The notes under the pieces were generated by a model. The model made no database searches. It saw only the letters and a program-made list of their open reading frames with translations, and was not told where the DNA came from. Shown here in pieces: positions 53,432-61,362 of a stretch of 64,000 nucleotides of DNA (position 1 is the stretch's first letter; each line of letters begins with the position of its first letter). Position numbers and translations under genes: made by a program. Source of the DNA: CALDSL01 sp039810245 (GTDB lineage: Bacteria > Chloroflexota > Anaerolineae > Anaerolineales > Anaerolineaceae); NCBI GenBank assembly GCA_039810245.1, contig JBDHWQ010000005.1, forward strand, positions 118,522 to 182,521, in the 5' to 3' direction.

Positions 53432-54052
53432 ATGACCGATCTTACATGGCTGGAGTGGGCGCAGCGCTTGCAGTCGATTGCGCAGAGCGGGCTGACGTAT
53501 AACCCAAACCCGTTTGACATCGAACGCTACGAGCAGGTGCGCGCGGTGGCGGCGGAGATCCTGGCGCAGCACACCGGCGCGGAATATACCGCCGTGTTGG
53601 ATTTGCTGGAGCGCCAGACGGGGTACGCCACGCCCAAGATTGACGTGCGTGGGGTGGTGTTCCAGGGCGACAGCATCCTGCTGGTGAAAGAGCTGTCCGA
53701 CGGCGGCTGGACGCTGCCCGGCGGCTGGGTGGACGTCAACGAGCGCCCCAGCCGCGCGGTGGAGCGCGAGGTGTTCGAGGAGAGCGGCTACCAGGTGCGC
53801 GCGGTCAAGCTGCTGGCGCTGTTCGACCGCGCGCTGCACGGCCACCCACCGCACGTATTTTCGATCTGGAAGCACTTCTTCCTGTGCGAACTGACCGGCG
53901 GCGCGCCGGCTGACAGCATCGAGACCGCCGGGGCGCGCTTCTTCCCGCGCGAGACTATCCCGCCGTTATCGATTCAGCGGACGACGATGGAAGAGATTGA
54001 GGGGATGTACGCGCACCACGCTAACCCAGGCCGGGCCACGGATTTTGATTAA
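53432..54052 (+). CDS. NUDIX hydrolase (ADP-ribose pyrophosphatase-like)
   Basis: A 206-aa protein with a perfect Nudix box (GGWVDVNERPSRAVEREVFEESGY around residues 94-117, matching G-x5-E-x7-REVxEE-xG). An N-terminal helical domain (WLEWAQRLQSIAQSGLTY) is typical of the Nudix_N_2 group acting on ADP-ribose or related nucleotides. The substrate is not proven. AAGGGAGACATC precedes the ATG at 53432. Its stop overlaps the ABC transporter stop. Confidence 0.92.
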   Translation: MTDLTWLEWAQRLQSIAQSGLTYNPNPFDIERYEQVRAVAAEILAQHTGAEYTAVLDLLERQTGYATPKIDVRGVVFQGDSILLVKELSDGGWTLPGGWVDVNERPSRAVEREVFEESGYQVRAVKLLALFDRALHGHPPHVFSIWKHFFLCELTGGAPADSIETAGARFFPRETIPPLSIQRTTMEEIEGMYAHHANPGRATDFD

Positions 54053-55866
54053 TCCCCAAACACCGTCTTCGCCTGCTCGACATAGGCCAGGCTTTGGTGG
54101 CGGAAGTAGGTGTTGTAGAGGGTGGCGTAGTGGCCGCCCTGTTTCAACAACCCATCATGGTTGCCCTGCTCGATGATGCGACCCTGCTCCATCACCAGGA
54201 TGCGGTCGGCGGATTTGACCGTGCTCAGGCGGTGGGCGATGAGGATGCTGGTGGACTGGCGCAGGATCAGGTTAAGCGCCTGTTGGATCTGCCACTCGGT
54301 GAAGGGGTCGATGCTTGCGGTGGCTTCGTCGAGGATGAAGATGGCCGGGCGCTGCACCAGCACGCGCATCAGCGCCACGAGCTGGCGCTGGCCCATCGAG
54401 AGCCGCGCGCCGCGCTCGCCCACCTGGGTTTGCAAGCCCTCGGGCAGCGTTTCCACCCAGTCGCCGTCACCGATCTGGCGCGCGATGCGCTCCACCTCGG
54501 GCAGGGTGGCCTCGGGGCGCGCGTAGCGGATGTTCTCCAGCACCGTTCCGGAGAACAGGAACGGCATCTGCGAGACGATGCCCAGGTGCCGGCGGTAGTC
54601 GTCGAGGTCGAAGCCGCGAATGTCCATGTCGTCGATCAGCAGCCGGCCTTCCTGGAACTCATAGAAGCGCGCCACCAGCTTGGCCACCGAGGACTTGCCC
54701 GCGCCGGTGTGGCCTACTACGGCAATGTTCTCCCCGGGCTGGATGGTGAGCGAGAATTCGTCCAGCACCTGCTCTTTGTCAGAATAACGGAAGCACACAT
54801 GGTCGAACTGGATCTTGCCGCGCAGCGTATCCACGCGCCGGTCGCCGTTTTGCACCACTTTGGGCTCGGCGTCGATCAGCGCGAAGATGCGCTCGGCGGC
54901 GGAAAGGCCGTTCTGGATCTGCGTCCAGAACGACGACAGGTTCATCACCGGGAACAGGAAACGGTCCAGGCTGAGGATGAACAGGTACCACGCCCCGGCG
55001 GTCACCAGCCCCTGCGCGGCGCTCAGGCCGCCAAAGTAGACCATCGCGGCTGTGGCCAGCCCGCCGATCGTGTTGAGGATGGGGAAGATGGTGGCGTACA
55101 CCAGCCCGCGGCGGATGTTTACAGCGTACGACTGCCGGTTGGCGTGGTCGAACTCCTGGTAGATGGCGTTTTCCTGGCGGAAGTTCTTGGCCACCGAGAT
55201 GCCCGATACCGTCTCTTTGATAGTCGAATTGACGTTGGCCATGGCCTGCATCCCGGCGCGTACAAAGCGCCGGGCCAGCTTGCGGTAGCTGACGGCGAAG
55301 GCAAATACGATGGGAATGAGCGCAAACACGTACAGTGACAGGCGTGGTTCGATGCGCACCAGGATGATGGCGATGACGAAGGCTTCGACAAACTGGGAGA
55401 TCAGGTCGGTGATCAGGGTGACCATCTTGCCGAAGTCCTGCGTGTCGGTGGTGATGCGCGAGACAATGCGCCCGGAAGAGAGCTGGTCGTAGAACGACAG
55501 GTCGTGATGCACGGCGGCCTGGAACGCGTCGGTGCGCAGGCGCAGCATCACATCATTGATGGCGCGCGCGCTCACCCGGCGGCCAATCGCGTTGCCCAGC
55601 CACCACAGCACGCCGGTGAGCAGCACAATGCCAGGGATGATCAGGTACCCCGCAAGCGGCGCGTTCCGCGCTTTGAGCAGGTCGATGCCGCGCGAGACCA
55701 CCACCGGGCTGGCGGCGGAGCTGAGCGAGAGCATGATTAGCGCGCCAGACATGATTGCCAGGCGCTTGCCCTGGCCGCGGAAGTAGGCGGCGCTGCGTTT
55801 GGCCAGCACGCGGTCAGAATATTTGCGGTCGTATGCCTCGGTATTGAGGCCGGAAAGGAAGCCCAT
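54049..55866 (-). CDS. ABC exporter half-transporter, consensus-site NBD
   Basis: A 605-aa fused membrane-ATPase half. Six helices (about 40-330) precede the NBD with Walker A VGHTGAGKSSVAK, signature LSMGQRQLVAL and Walker B IFILDEATASID with the catalytic Glu. It pairs with the 588-aa half at 55873-57639. Its signature is degenerate (LSMGQ) while the partner has LSGGQ, so the catalytic site uses this protein's Glu with the partner's signature. Its start is 6 bp after the partner's stop, so the two are cotranscribed. Confidence 0.93.
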   Translation of the reverse strand: MGFLSGLNTEAYDRKYSDRVLAKRSAAYFRGQGKRLAIMSGALIMLSLSSAASPVVVSRGIDLLKARNAPLAGYLIIPGIVLLTGVLWWLGNAIGRRVSARAINDVMLRLRTDAFQAAVHHDLSFYDQLSSGRIVSRITTDTQDFGKMVTLITDLISQFVEAFVIAIILVRIEPRLSLYVFALIPIVFAFAVSYRKLARRFVRAGMQAMANVNSTIKETVSGISVAKNFRQENAIYQEFDHANRQSYAVNIRRGLVYATIFPILNTIGGLATAAMVYFGGLSAAQGLVTAGAWYLFILSLDRFLFPVMNLSSFWTQIQNGLSAAERIFALIDAEPKVVQNGDRRVDTLRGKIQFDHVCFRYSDKEQVLDEFSLTIQPGENIAVVGHTGAGKSSVAKLVARFYEFQEGRLLIDDMDIRGFDLDDYRRHLGIVSQMPFLFSGTVLENIRYARPEATLPEVERIARQIGDGDWVETLPEGLQTQVGERGARLSMGQRQLVALMRVLVQRPAIFILDEATASIDPFTEWQIQQALNLILRQSTSILIAHRLSTVKSADRILVMEQGRIIEQGNHDGLLKQGGHYATLYNTYFRHQSLAYVEQAKTVFGD

Positions 55867-55872
55867 GATGGA

Positions 55873-57639
55873 TTATTCTCGGAAAATTCTGCGGTAAGCT
55901 TCGGAGCGTTGGAGCAGCTCTTCGTGGTGGCCGATGGCGGCGATTTTTCCCTGGCGCAGAACGATGATCACATCCGCCCAACGGATCTGCGACAGGCGGT
56001 GGGTGATCAGCAGGGTGGTGCGCCCGCGCGCCGCGGCAAAAATGGCGCGCTGGATGCCATCTTCGGTGGCCGAGTCGATGGCGCTGGTGGAATCGTCGAG
56101 GATCAGAATCGATGGGTCGGTGAGAAAGGCGCGCGCCAGGGCCAGCCGCTGGCGCTGCCCGCCGGAAAGCGTGACGCCGCGCTCGCCGATCACGGTCTCA
56201 TAGCCTTCCTTGAATGAAAGGATAAACTCGTGCGCCTGGGCGGCGCGCGCCGCGGCTTCGATCTCTTCGCGCGAGGCGCCGGGCTTGCCAAAGGCGATAT
56301 TGTCGGCGATACTGCGCGAAAATAGGAACACATCCTGCTCGATGATCGATATGCCGCGCCGCAGCGCTTCCAGGTTCCAGTCGCGCACATCCACATCATC
56401 CACGCGCACACTGCCGGTGCGGGTGTCGTAGGTGCGGTTGATCAGGCGGATGAGCGAGGTCTTGCCTGAGCCGGTCTGCCCCACCACCGCCACAGTCTGC
56501 CCGGGCTGGATGGTAAAGTTCATATCGCACAGCGTGCCTTCATCGGAATCAGGGTAGGCAAAATTGACCTCACGGAACTCAATCTTGCCGCGCATTGGCC
56601 CGCTGAAACCGGCTTTATTCTGGTCAAGGTCGGTTTCCTGGTTAATCAACTCCAATATACGCCGCGCGGATGCCATACCCAGCGAAATCTGCGTGTAGGC
56701 CCATAAAGAGGTGAAGGTAGGGAAGTCCAGCAGCATCAGAAGGCCAAAGTAACCGACCACCTGGCCCACGTCCAGCAGGCCCTGGCGGTAAAGCAGCATG
56801 GCGTGCAGCAGCCCGGCCGCGGTAGCGATGCCAAACAGCAGCATGGGCAAGAAGCGCGCTTCGGCGTCACCCTGGCGCACGGATGCGTCGCGGTTATCAC
56901 GCGCGAAGCCGCGGAAACGCTCCACTTCGTTGTTTTCCTGCGCCGAGCCTTTGACCGTTTCGATGCCGTCCAGCGCTTCCGACAGGTGGCTGTTCAGCTT
57001 GCCAAATGTGGCTCGCACATCTTCGGTCACGGGCACGAGCTGGCCCAGATAGTAGCGCACGGCGAAGAAATACAGCACAGTGAATGCCAGCGGCGTGGCG
57101 ATCAGCGCCGGGTGGTAGCGTGGGGCCATAATCAGCGGCATGACCAGGAACGACAGCGAGCCGATAACCATGTTGAAGCCGGGGCTGAACAGGAAGTTGA
57201 CCTCGCGCACGTCATTGGTGGCGCGCGCCATGATATCGCCCACCGATTGCAGGCTGTGGAAGGTCATGCTCTTGCCCAGAAGGTTGGAATACAGCTCGTC
57301 GCGCAAGTCGCGCTCGATGCCCTGCGCGATCCACTCCGCGCCAAAGTTGCGCACAAATTGCAGCACGACACGGATCAACTGGTACAGGCCGATCAACAAC
57401 GCCAGCTGGCGCAGTACATCGAGCTGCGACGGGCGGGCGATCACGGCGTTGAAGGCGCGGCCAATGAGCAGTGGCACGGTGCCGGCCAGCGCAGCGTTGC
57501 CCAGTGAGCCGCCCAGCAGCATGAGGATGCCATACCAGCGGTGCAGTGCCAGCGAGAACACCAGGCGCGCCGGCGAGCGCCGGTCAATGTGATGGCGGTC
57601 GGGCAAGGTAAATTCGGCGGAAGAGGCAGTGGTTTGCAT
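55873..57639 (-). CDS. ABC exporter half-transporter, degenerate-site NBD
   Basis: A 588-aa half-transporter with a membrane domain (about 40-330) and an NBD with Walker A VGQTGSGKTSLIR, signature LSGGQRQRLALARAF and Walker B ILILDDSTSAID, where the catalytic Glu is Asp. This asymmetry is the hallmark of heterodimeric exporters such as TM287/288 and BmrCD. Substrates of such exporters include drugs and lipids. ATG 57639 has AGGAATCTTT upstream; it is the first gene of the pair. Confidence 0.94.
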   Translation of the reverse strand: MQTTASSAEFTLPDRHHIDRRSPARLVFSLALHRWYGILMLLGGSLGNAALAGTVPLLIGRAFNAVIARPSQLDVLRQLALLIGLYQLIRVVLQFVRNFGAEWIAQGIERDLRDELYSNLLGKSMTFHSLQSVGDIMARATNDVREVNFLFSPGFNMVIGSLSFLVMPLIMAPRYHPALIATPLAFTVLYFFAVRYYLGQLVPVTEDVRATFGKLNSHLSEALDGIETVKGSAQENNEVERFRGFARDNRDASVRQGDAEARFLPMLLFGIATAAGLLHAMLLYRQGLLDVGQVVGYFGLLMLLDFPTFTSLWAYTQISLGMASARRILELINQETDLDQNKAGFSGPMRGKIEFREVNFAYPDSDEGTLCDMNFTIQPGQTVAVVGQTGSGKTSLIRLINRTYDTRTGSVRVDDVDVRDWNLEALRRGISIIEQDVFLFSRSIADNIAFGKPGASREEIEAAARAAQAHEFILSFKEGYETVIGERGVTLSGGQRQRLALARAFLTDPSILILDDSTSAIDSATEDGIQRAIFAAARGRTTLLITHRLSQIRWADVIIVLRQGKIAAIGHHEELLQRSEAYRRIFRE

Positions 57640-57763
57640 AAAGATTCCTGTGACGGCAAGTCGCCAACAGTTAAGGATACCACAAATCCCGGCGCGTTTC
57701 CCGCGTGCTCGAGTATGGTAAGATTAATCGCAATCTGGAATGGAGACATTGAGGAGCGAACCA

Positions 57764-58672
57764 ATGAAAATGCGGTGGGCATTGCTGGTGGTATTGGTGT
57801 TGAGCCTGCTTTCGCCGGGCGGGGCGCGGGCGCAGGGCAGCCTTGAGTTTGAGACGGTACGGGTGGCCATCTGGCCGGAGTACGACCGGCCGGACGTGCT
57901 GGTGCTGTACTACATCACCCTTTCCGACGCAGTTTCGCTGCCGGCCGAAGTCAGTTTTCTCATCCCGCAGGCGGCCGGCAAGCCACACGCGGTGGCGATG
58001 AAGGATGTGGACGGCACACTGGTCGACCTGACGTATGACAGCGCGCAGGAAGGCGAATGGACGCGCCTGAGCTTCACCACACCCACGCCCGACCTGCAGA
58101 TCGAGTATTACGACCCGCGCCTCACCACCGAGGGCAGCACGCGCAGCTTTGCATATGCCTGGCCGGGCAGCCCGGCGGTCAAAAATATGATCGTGCAGGT
58201 GCAGCAGCCGCTCACCGCAGCCAACATGCAGTTCGACCGCAGCCTGGGCAGCGGCCAGGTGCTGGATGACGGTCTGACTTATTACCAGACCACCATCGGA
58301 GCAGTGCCACAGGGCACGCGTTTTGGATTCACCCTGAGCTATGAGAAGAATGACAATACCCTTAGCGGCAGCCAGCAGGAAGTGCAACCGGCGCAGCCCA
58401 TCACCAGCCAGACGGCCGGCCGGCAGAGTTTCTCTGAGCGCTTGCCCTTCCTGCTGCTGGGCGCGGCCGGCCTGCTGCTGATTGTGGGCGGGGTAATCTG
58501 GTACTGGCAGTCGGGCCGGCGGCCCAAGGCCCAGGCGCGCGCGCGCCACAGTCGTAGCGCAGATGTCCCGGCAAGCGAGGCGGACGGCCCGGTCTACTGT
58601 TCCCAGTGCGGCAAGCGCGCCGCTTCCGGTGACCTGTTCTGCCGTACCTGCGGCACGCGCCTGCGCGGATAA
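57764..58672 (+). CDS. Exported membrane protein with C-terminal zinc ribbon
   Basis: A 302-aa protein with a signal peptide (WALLVVLVLSLLSPGGARAQ), an extracytoplasmic beta-rich domain (residues about 25-215), a membrane helix (about 226-248, LLLGAAGLLLIVGGVIWYW) and a cytoplasmic tail ending in YCSQCGKRAASGDLFCRTCGTRLRG, a double CxxC zinc ribbon. The topology places the ribbon inside. Function is unknown; similar proteins are common in Chloroflexota. ATG 57764 has GAGGAG upstream. It diverges from the ABC pair. Confidence 0.82.
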   Translation: MKMRWALLVVLVLSLLSPGGARAQGSLEFETVRVAIWPEYDRPDVLVLYYITLSDAVSLPAEVSFLIPQAAGKPHAVAMKDVDGTLVDLTYDSAQEGEWTRLSFTTPTPDLQIEYYDPRLTTEGSTRSFAYAWPGSPAVKNMIVQVQQPLTAANMQFDRSLGSGQVLDDGLTYYQTTIGAVPQGTRFGFTLSYEKNDNTLSGSQQEVQPAQPITSQTAGRQSFSERLPFLLLGAAGLLLIVGGVIWYWQSGRRPKAQARARHSRSADVPASEADGPVYCSQCGKRAASGDLFCRTCGTRLRG

Positions 58673-58686
58673 TGCTCACCAAATCG

Positions 58687-58720
58687 AAAGCGGCCGCCTT
58701 TTTCGAGGCGGCCGCTTTGT
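58687..58720. terminator. Bidirectional intrinsic terminator
   Basis: AAAGCGGCCGCC (58687-58698) pairs with GGCGGCCGCTTT (58707-58718) around TTTTTCGA, followed by GTGTTT. It separates the convergent zinc-ribbon and cytochrome b/c genes. Confidence 0.9.
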
Positions 58721-58735
58721 GTTTGGCGTCAGAGA

Positions 58736-59914
58736 CTACTGTTCCGGAGCGCCGGCGTTGATCCAGTCGATCACTTGCTGCAGCTCTTCATCGGTGAACT
58801 GGCCGGGGTGGCCGCCCTTCTGCTGCACAGTCACCACCGAGCTGGCACTGGCGTCGCCGGGGGTGATGGCTTTGGTCACGTCGGCGTAGGTGACGACCGA
58901 GAAGCCGCCCATGGCTGACGCGCCATGACATGAACCGCATTTGGTGTTGAACAGGTCGCTAAAGCCGCCATTCCAGGTGGCAGAAGTTGCATTTCCGGCT
59001 TCGGTGTCAGCGGTGGTATCACCTGTTTCGGTTGCCACCGCTGTGCCTTGCGGCAGCGCCGGCGTTTCGGTGGCAGGCACGAATACCGGCACATCCGATT
59101 CAGGCGGCAGCACCGTTTCGATGGCCGTCTGTTCCGCGGTCAAGATCCAGTACGTTCCAGCCATCAGCACCACGGCAACGATGGCTGCGATGGGAATGTA
59201 GATTTTGCGGCGGCGAGCTAAATCTTTCTCTGAGACCGAAGCGCGCGTGGCGTGGCCGGCTTCGATCTGTTCCAGCTCGGCAGCGTGGTCTTCCACCATC
59301 TCGTGGTGGCTGATCTTTCCGGTGAACATGCTTTTGTTGAAGTTCTTCAGGTGCACGTGGTAGAAGTGCCAGACGATGATCGCCAGCACTGCCAGCAAGG
59401 CTTCCATGCCGTGGGCGATCTTGGCCGCCGGGATGAACTGACCGGGCAACAGGTTGGCAGTCATGATCGGGTTCCACATCATCAGGCCGGTCAGGCCCAT
59501 CAGCACCAGCCCCCAGATCATGGCCCAGTATTCGGCTTTTTCCGCGAAGTTATAGCGCGGCATGCGCGGCGCCTTCTTGCTCACACCCAGGTTATAGGTA
59601 ACCGATTGGATGGCGTCCGTGGCATCTTTCACGCCGGGCAGCATGGTGGGCGCTACGCGCAGCACAAACAGCTTGTAGCCCACCACCACAATGTGGTAGA
59701 TGGCTTCCAGCAGGAAAACCGTGGCTGCGATACGGTGGATGACGCGCGTGCCCTGGATACCGCCCATGATGAGGATCAGCCCTTCGGATAGCGCGTTGGA
59801 CGAGTACTTTTGTACCAATCCGGTGATGGCCAGGATGGTGAACGAGGCAATCAATACCGCGTGTTCAATCCGCTGGGCTTTGGAAAAGCGTACGTACGAT
59901 TTCTGTTCGCTCAT
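58736..59914 (-). CDS. Membrane cytochrome b with fused C-terminal cytochrome c
   Basis: A 392-aa protein. The N-terminal four-helix cytochrome b domain resembles the formate dehydrogenase/hydrogenase gamma type: haem ligands are likely the His in RIEHAVLIASF, RVIHRIAATV, AIYHIVVVGYK and WHFYHVHL. A second membrane helix at about residues 250-270 leads to a Thr-rich linker and a cytochrome c domain with CGSCH. It can link the quinone pool to extracytoplasmic haems. Start ATG 59914 with AGGAGAACC. The nonahaem gene ends 10 bp upstream. Confidence 0.9.
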   Translation of the reverse strand: MSEQKSYVRFSKAQRIEHAVLIASFTILAITGLVQKYSSNALSEGLILIMGGIQGTRVIHRIAATVFLLEAIYHIVVVGYKLFVLRVAPTMLPGVKDATDAIQSVTYNLGVSKKAPRMPRYNFAEKAEYWAMIWGLVLMGLTGLMMWNPIMTANLLPGQFIPAAKIAHGMEALLAVLAIIVWHFYHVHLKNFNKSMFTGKISHHEMVEDHAAELEQIEAGHATRASVSEKDLARRRKIYIPIAAIVAVVLMAGTYWILTAEQTAIETVLPPESDVPVFVPATETPALPQGTAVATETGDTTADTEAGNATSATWNGGFSDLFNTKCGSCHGASAMGGFSVVTYADVTKAITPGDASASSVVTVQQKGGHPGQFTDEELQQVIDWINAGAPEQ

Positions 59915-59924
59915 GTTGGTTCTC

Positions 59925-61133
59925 CTATGCCTCACCGGGCTTGCTTTCCGCGGGGGGTGGGGTATTGCGTTTGCCGCGCGAACGCAGATTGCGGTAGATA
60001 TCGGTGAGCACGAACAGCACCATCGCGCCGATCACCAGCGGAATGAGGATGCTGTACACCACGCGCACCCAGTAGACCAGCGGGTAGCGATCTGGAGATG
60101 GGATGTAGTGGCTGAGCCAGGCATCCGGGAAGTTGATGTTGGCGCCCGGGTGGCAACGCTGGCAAGCAGCCAGCATATTTTCTTTCACCGCCAGGCCCTT
60201 CTGTGGGTCATCCACAGCCACGATGTTATGCACGCCATGGCAGTCGAAGCACACCGGAGCGTTGGTTTTCTGGTCGGGGTGCTGCTTCTGGAACAGGGTC
60301 ACTGTGGTGCCGTGGAAATCTGACACGTACGTGTCCAGTACCGCTGTGGAAAGACCGTATTTGGCCATCTTGGTTTCATCGGTGTGGCAGTCCGCACAGA
60401 TTTTCGGAGAGTTGATGCGAAACTCTGCTGTTGTGGGATCAGCGATGCTATGCACTCCGTGGCAATCCGTGCAGGTGGGAGAATCTGTGGCGCTCTCACC
60501 CTGGGTGATGCCGGCCCCATGCACACTCTCTTTGTACTGCTGGAAGATGGCATTATGGCACTGGCCGCAGGTTTCGGCCACCCATACTTTAGCTTCGGGC
60601 AGCAGGCTGCCCTGGTTGTCCATTAGCTTCTGCTGCGCATGCGGGTCGTGGCAGCTCGAGCAGGTGGGCGCGTTCAGGTTGCCCTGCGCAAGGAGCTGCG
60701 CATGCATACTGTCCTGATTGGCCTGGAACTGCTTTTCGTGGCAGTTTTTACAGGTTTGCTGGAATTGCAGGCTGTATTCTTTCAGACTCTGCGCCTCAAT
60801 GGCCGGGTGCGGGTAACCGGTGATGTTGGTGTGGCACTGCGTGCAGCTCATATCCTGGCTGCCGTGCACGGAATTCATAAAGACCACCGGTTGTATGCTG
60901 ATATCCAGCAGATCGCCATTCGGCAGTGAGATGCTCTGATCTTCGCGCTGGTGGCATGCCAGGCAAACCTGGTTGGTCTGCTCACCGCCCTGTGGTACGG
61001 GCGCCAGCGGCGCTCCGGCCGCCTGAACGCGCGCCGGTTGGCTGAGGATCGCCACCATGCCGACCAACAGGAGTGCCATGACCAGAAGCGCCAGCCCAAA
61101 GAGCCTGGTTGGATCTTGCCTTGTTTGCTTCAT
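59925..61133 (-). CDS. Nonahaem c-type cytochrome with C-terminal membrane helix
   Basis: A 402-aa exported protein with nine CxxCH sites: CLACH, CTQCH, CKNCH, CSSCH, CGQCH, CTDCH, CADCH, CFDCH and CQRCH. The paired spacing resembles doubled-CxxCH (NapC/NrfB-like) domains. A signal/anchor (LFGLALLVMALLLVGMVAIL) at the N-terminus and a C-terminal helix (WVRVVYSILIPLVIGAMVLFVL) bracket it. ATG 61133 has GGAG upstream. It precedes the b/c cytochrome gene, so the pair may form a menaquinol-linked electron route. Confidence 0.93.
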   Translation of the reverse strand: MKQTRQDPTRLFGLALLVMALLLVGMVAILSQPARVQAAGAPLAPVPQGGEQTNQVCLACHQREDQSISLPNGDLLDISIQPVVFMNSVHGSQDMSCTQCHTNITGYPHPAIEAQSLKEYSLQFQQTCKNCHEKQFQANQDSMHAQLLAQGNLNAPTCSSCHDPHAQQKLMDNQGSLLPEAKVWVAETCGQCHNAIFQQYKESVHGAGITQGESATDSPTCTDCHGVHSIADPTTAEFRINSPKICADCHTDETKMAKYGLSTAVLDTYVSDFHGTTVTLFQKQHPDQKTNAPVCFDCHGVHNIVAVDDPQKGLAVKENMLAACQRCHPGANINFPDAWLSHYIPSPDRYPLVYWVRVVYSILIPLVIGAMVLFVLTDIYRNLRSRGKRNTPPPAESKPGEA

Positions 61134-61302
61134 ACGTGCGCTCCAAAATGTGGATTTCACCGGGTATTACGCCGAAAACCAGATATTCGGATCACCCGGA
61201 TTACTTCAGAAAGAACAAGATTAATTATACATGAGAACAAGGATTTTCTTTGTGGTATTTTTCATAAGATATATTCTGGTAACTTTAGGATCAACGGCGG
61301 CA

Positions 61303-61336
61303 AAAACAACCGGGTGGGCTGTTGAGGCCCACCCGG
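61303..61336 (-). terminator. Terminator after the decahaem cytochrome gene
   Basis: CCGGGTGGGC (61310-61319) pairs with GCCCACCCGG (61327-61336) around TGTTGAG. Read leftwards it is followed by TTGTTTTTG. It separates the decahaem gene from the nonahaem and b/c pair. Confidence 0.88.
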
Positions 61337-61362
61337 CGTAGTGCTCAGGCTTCGGTCGTAGA

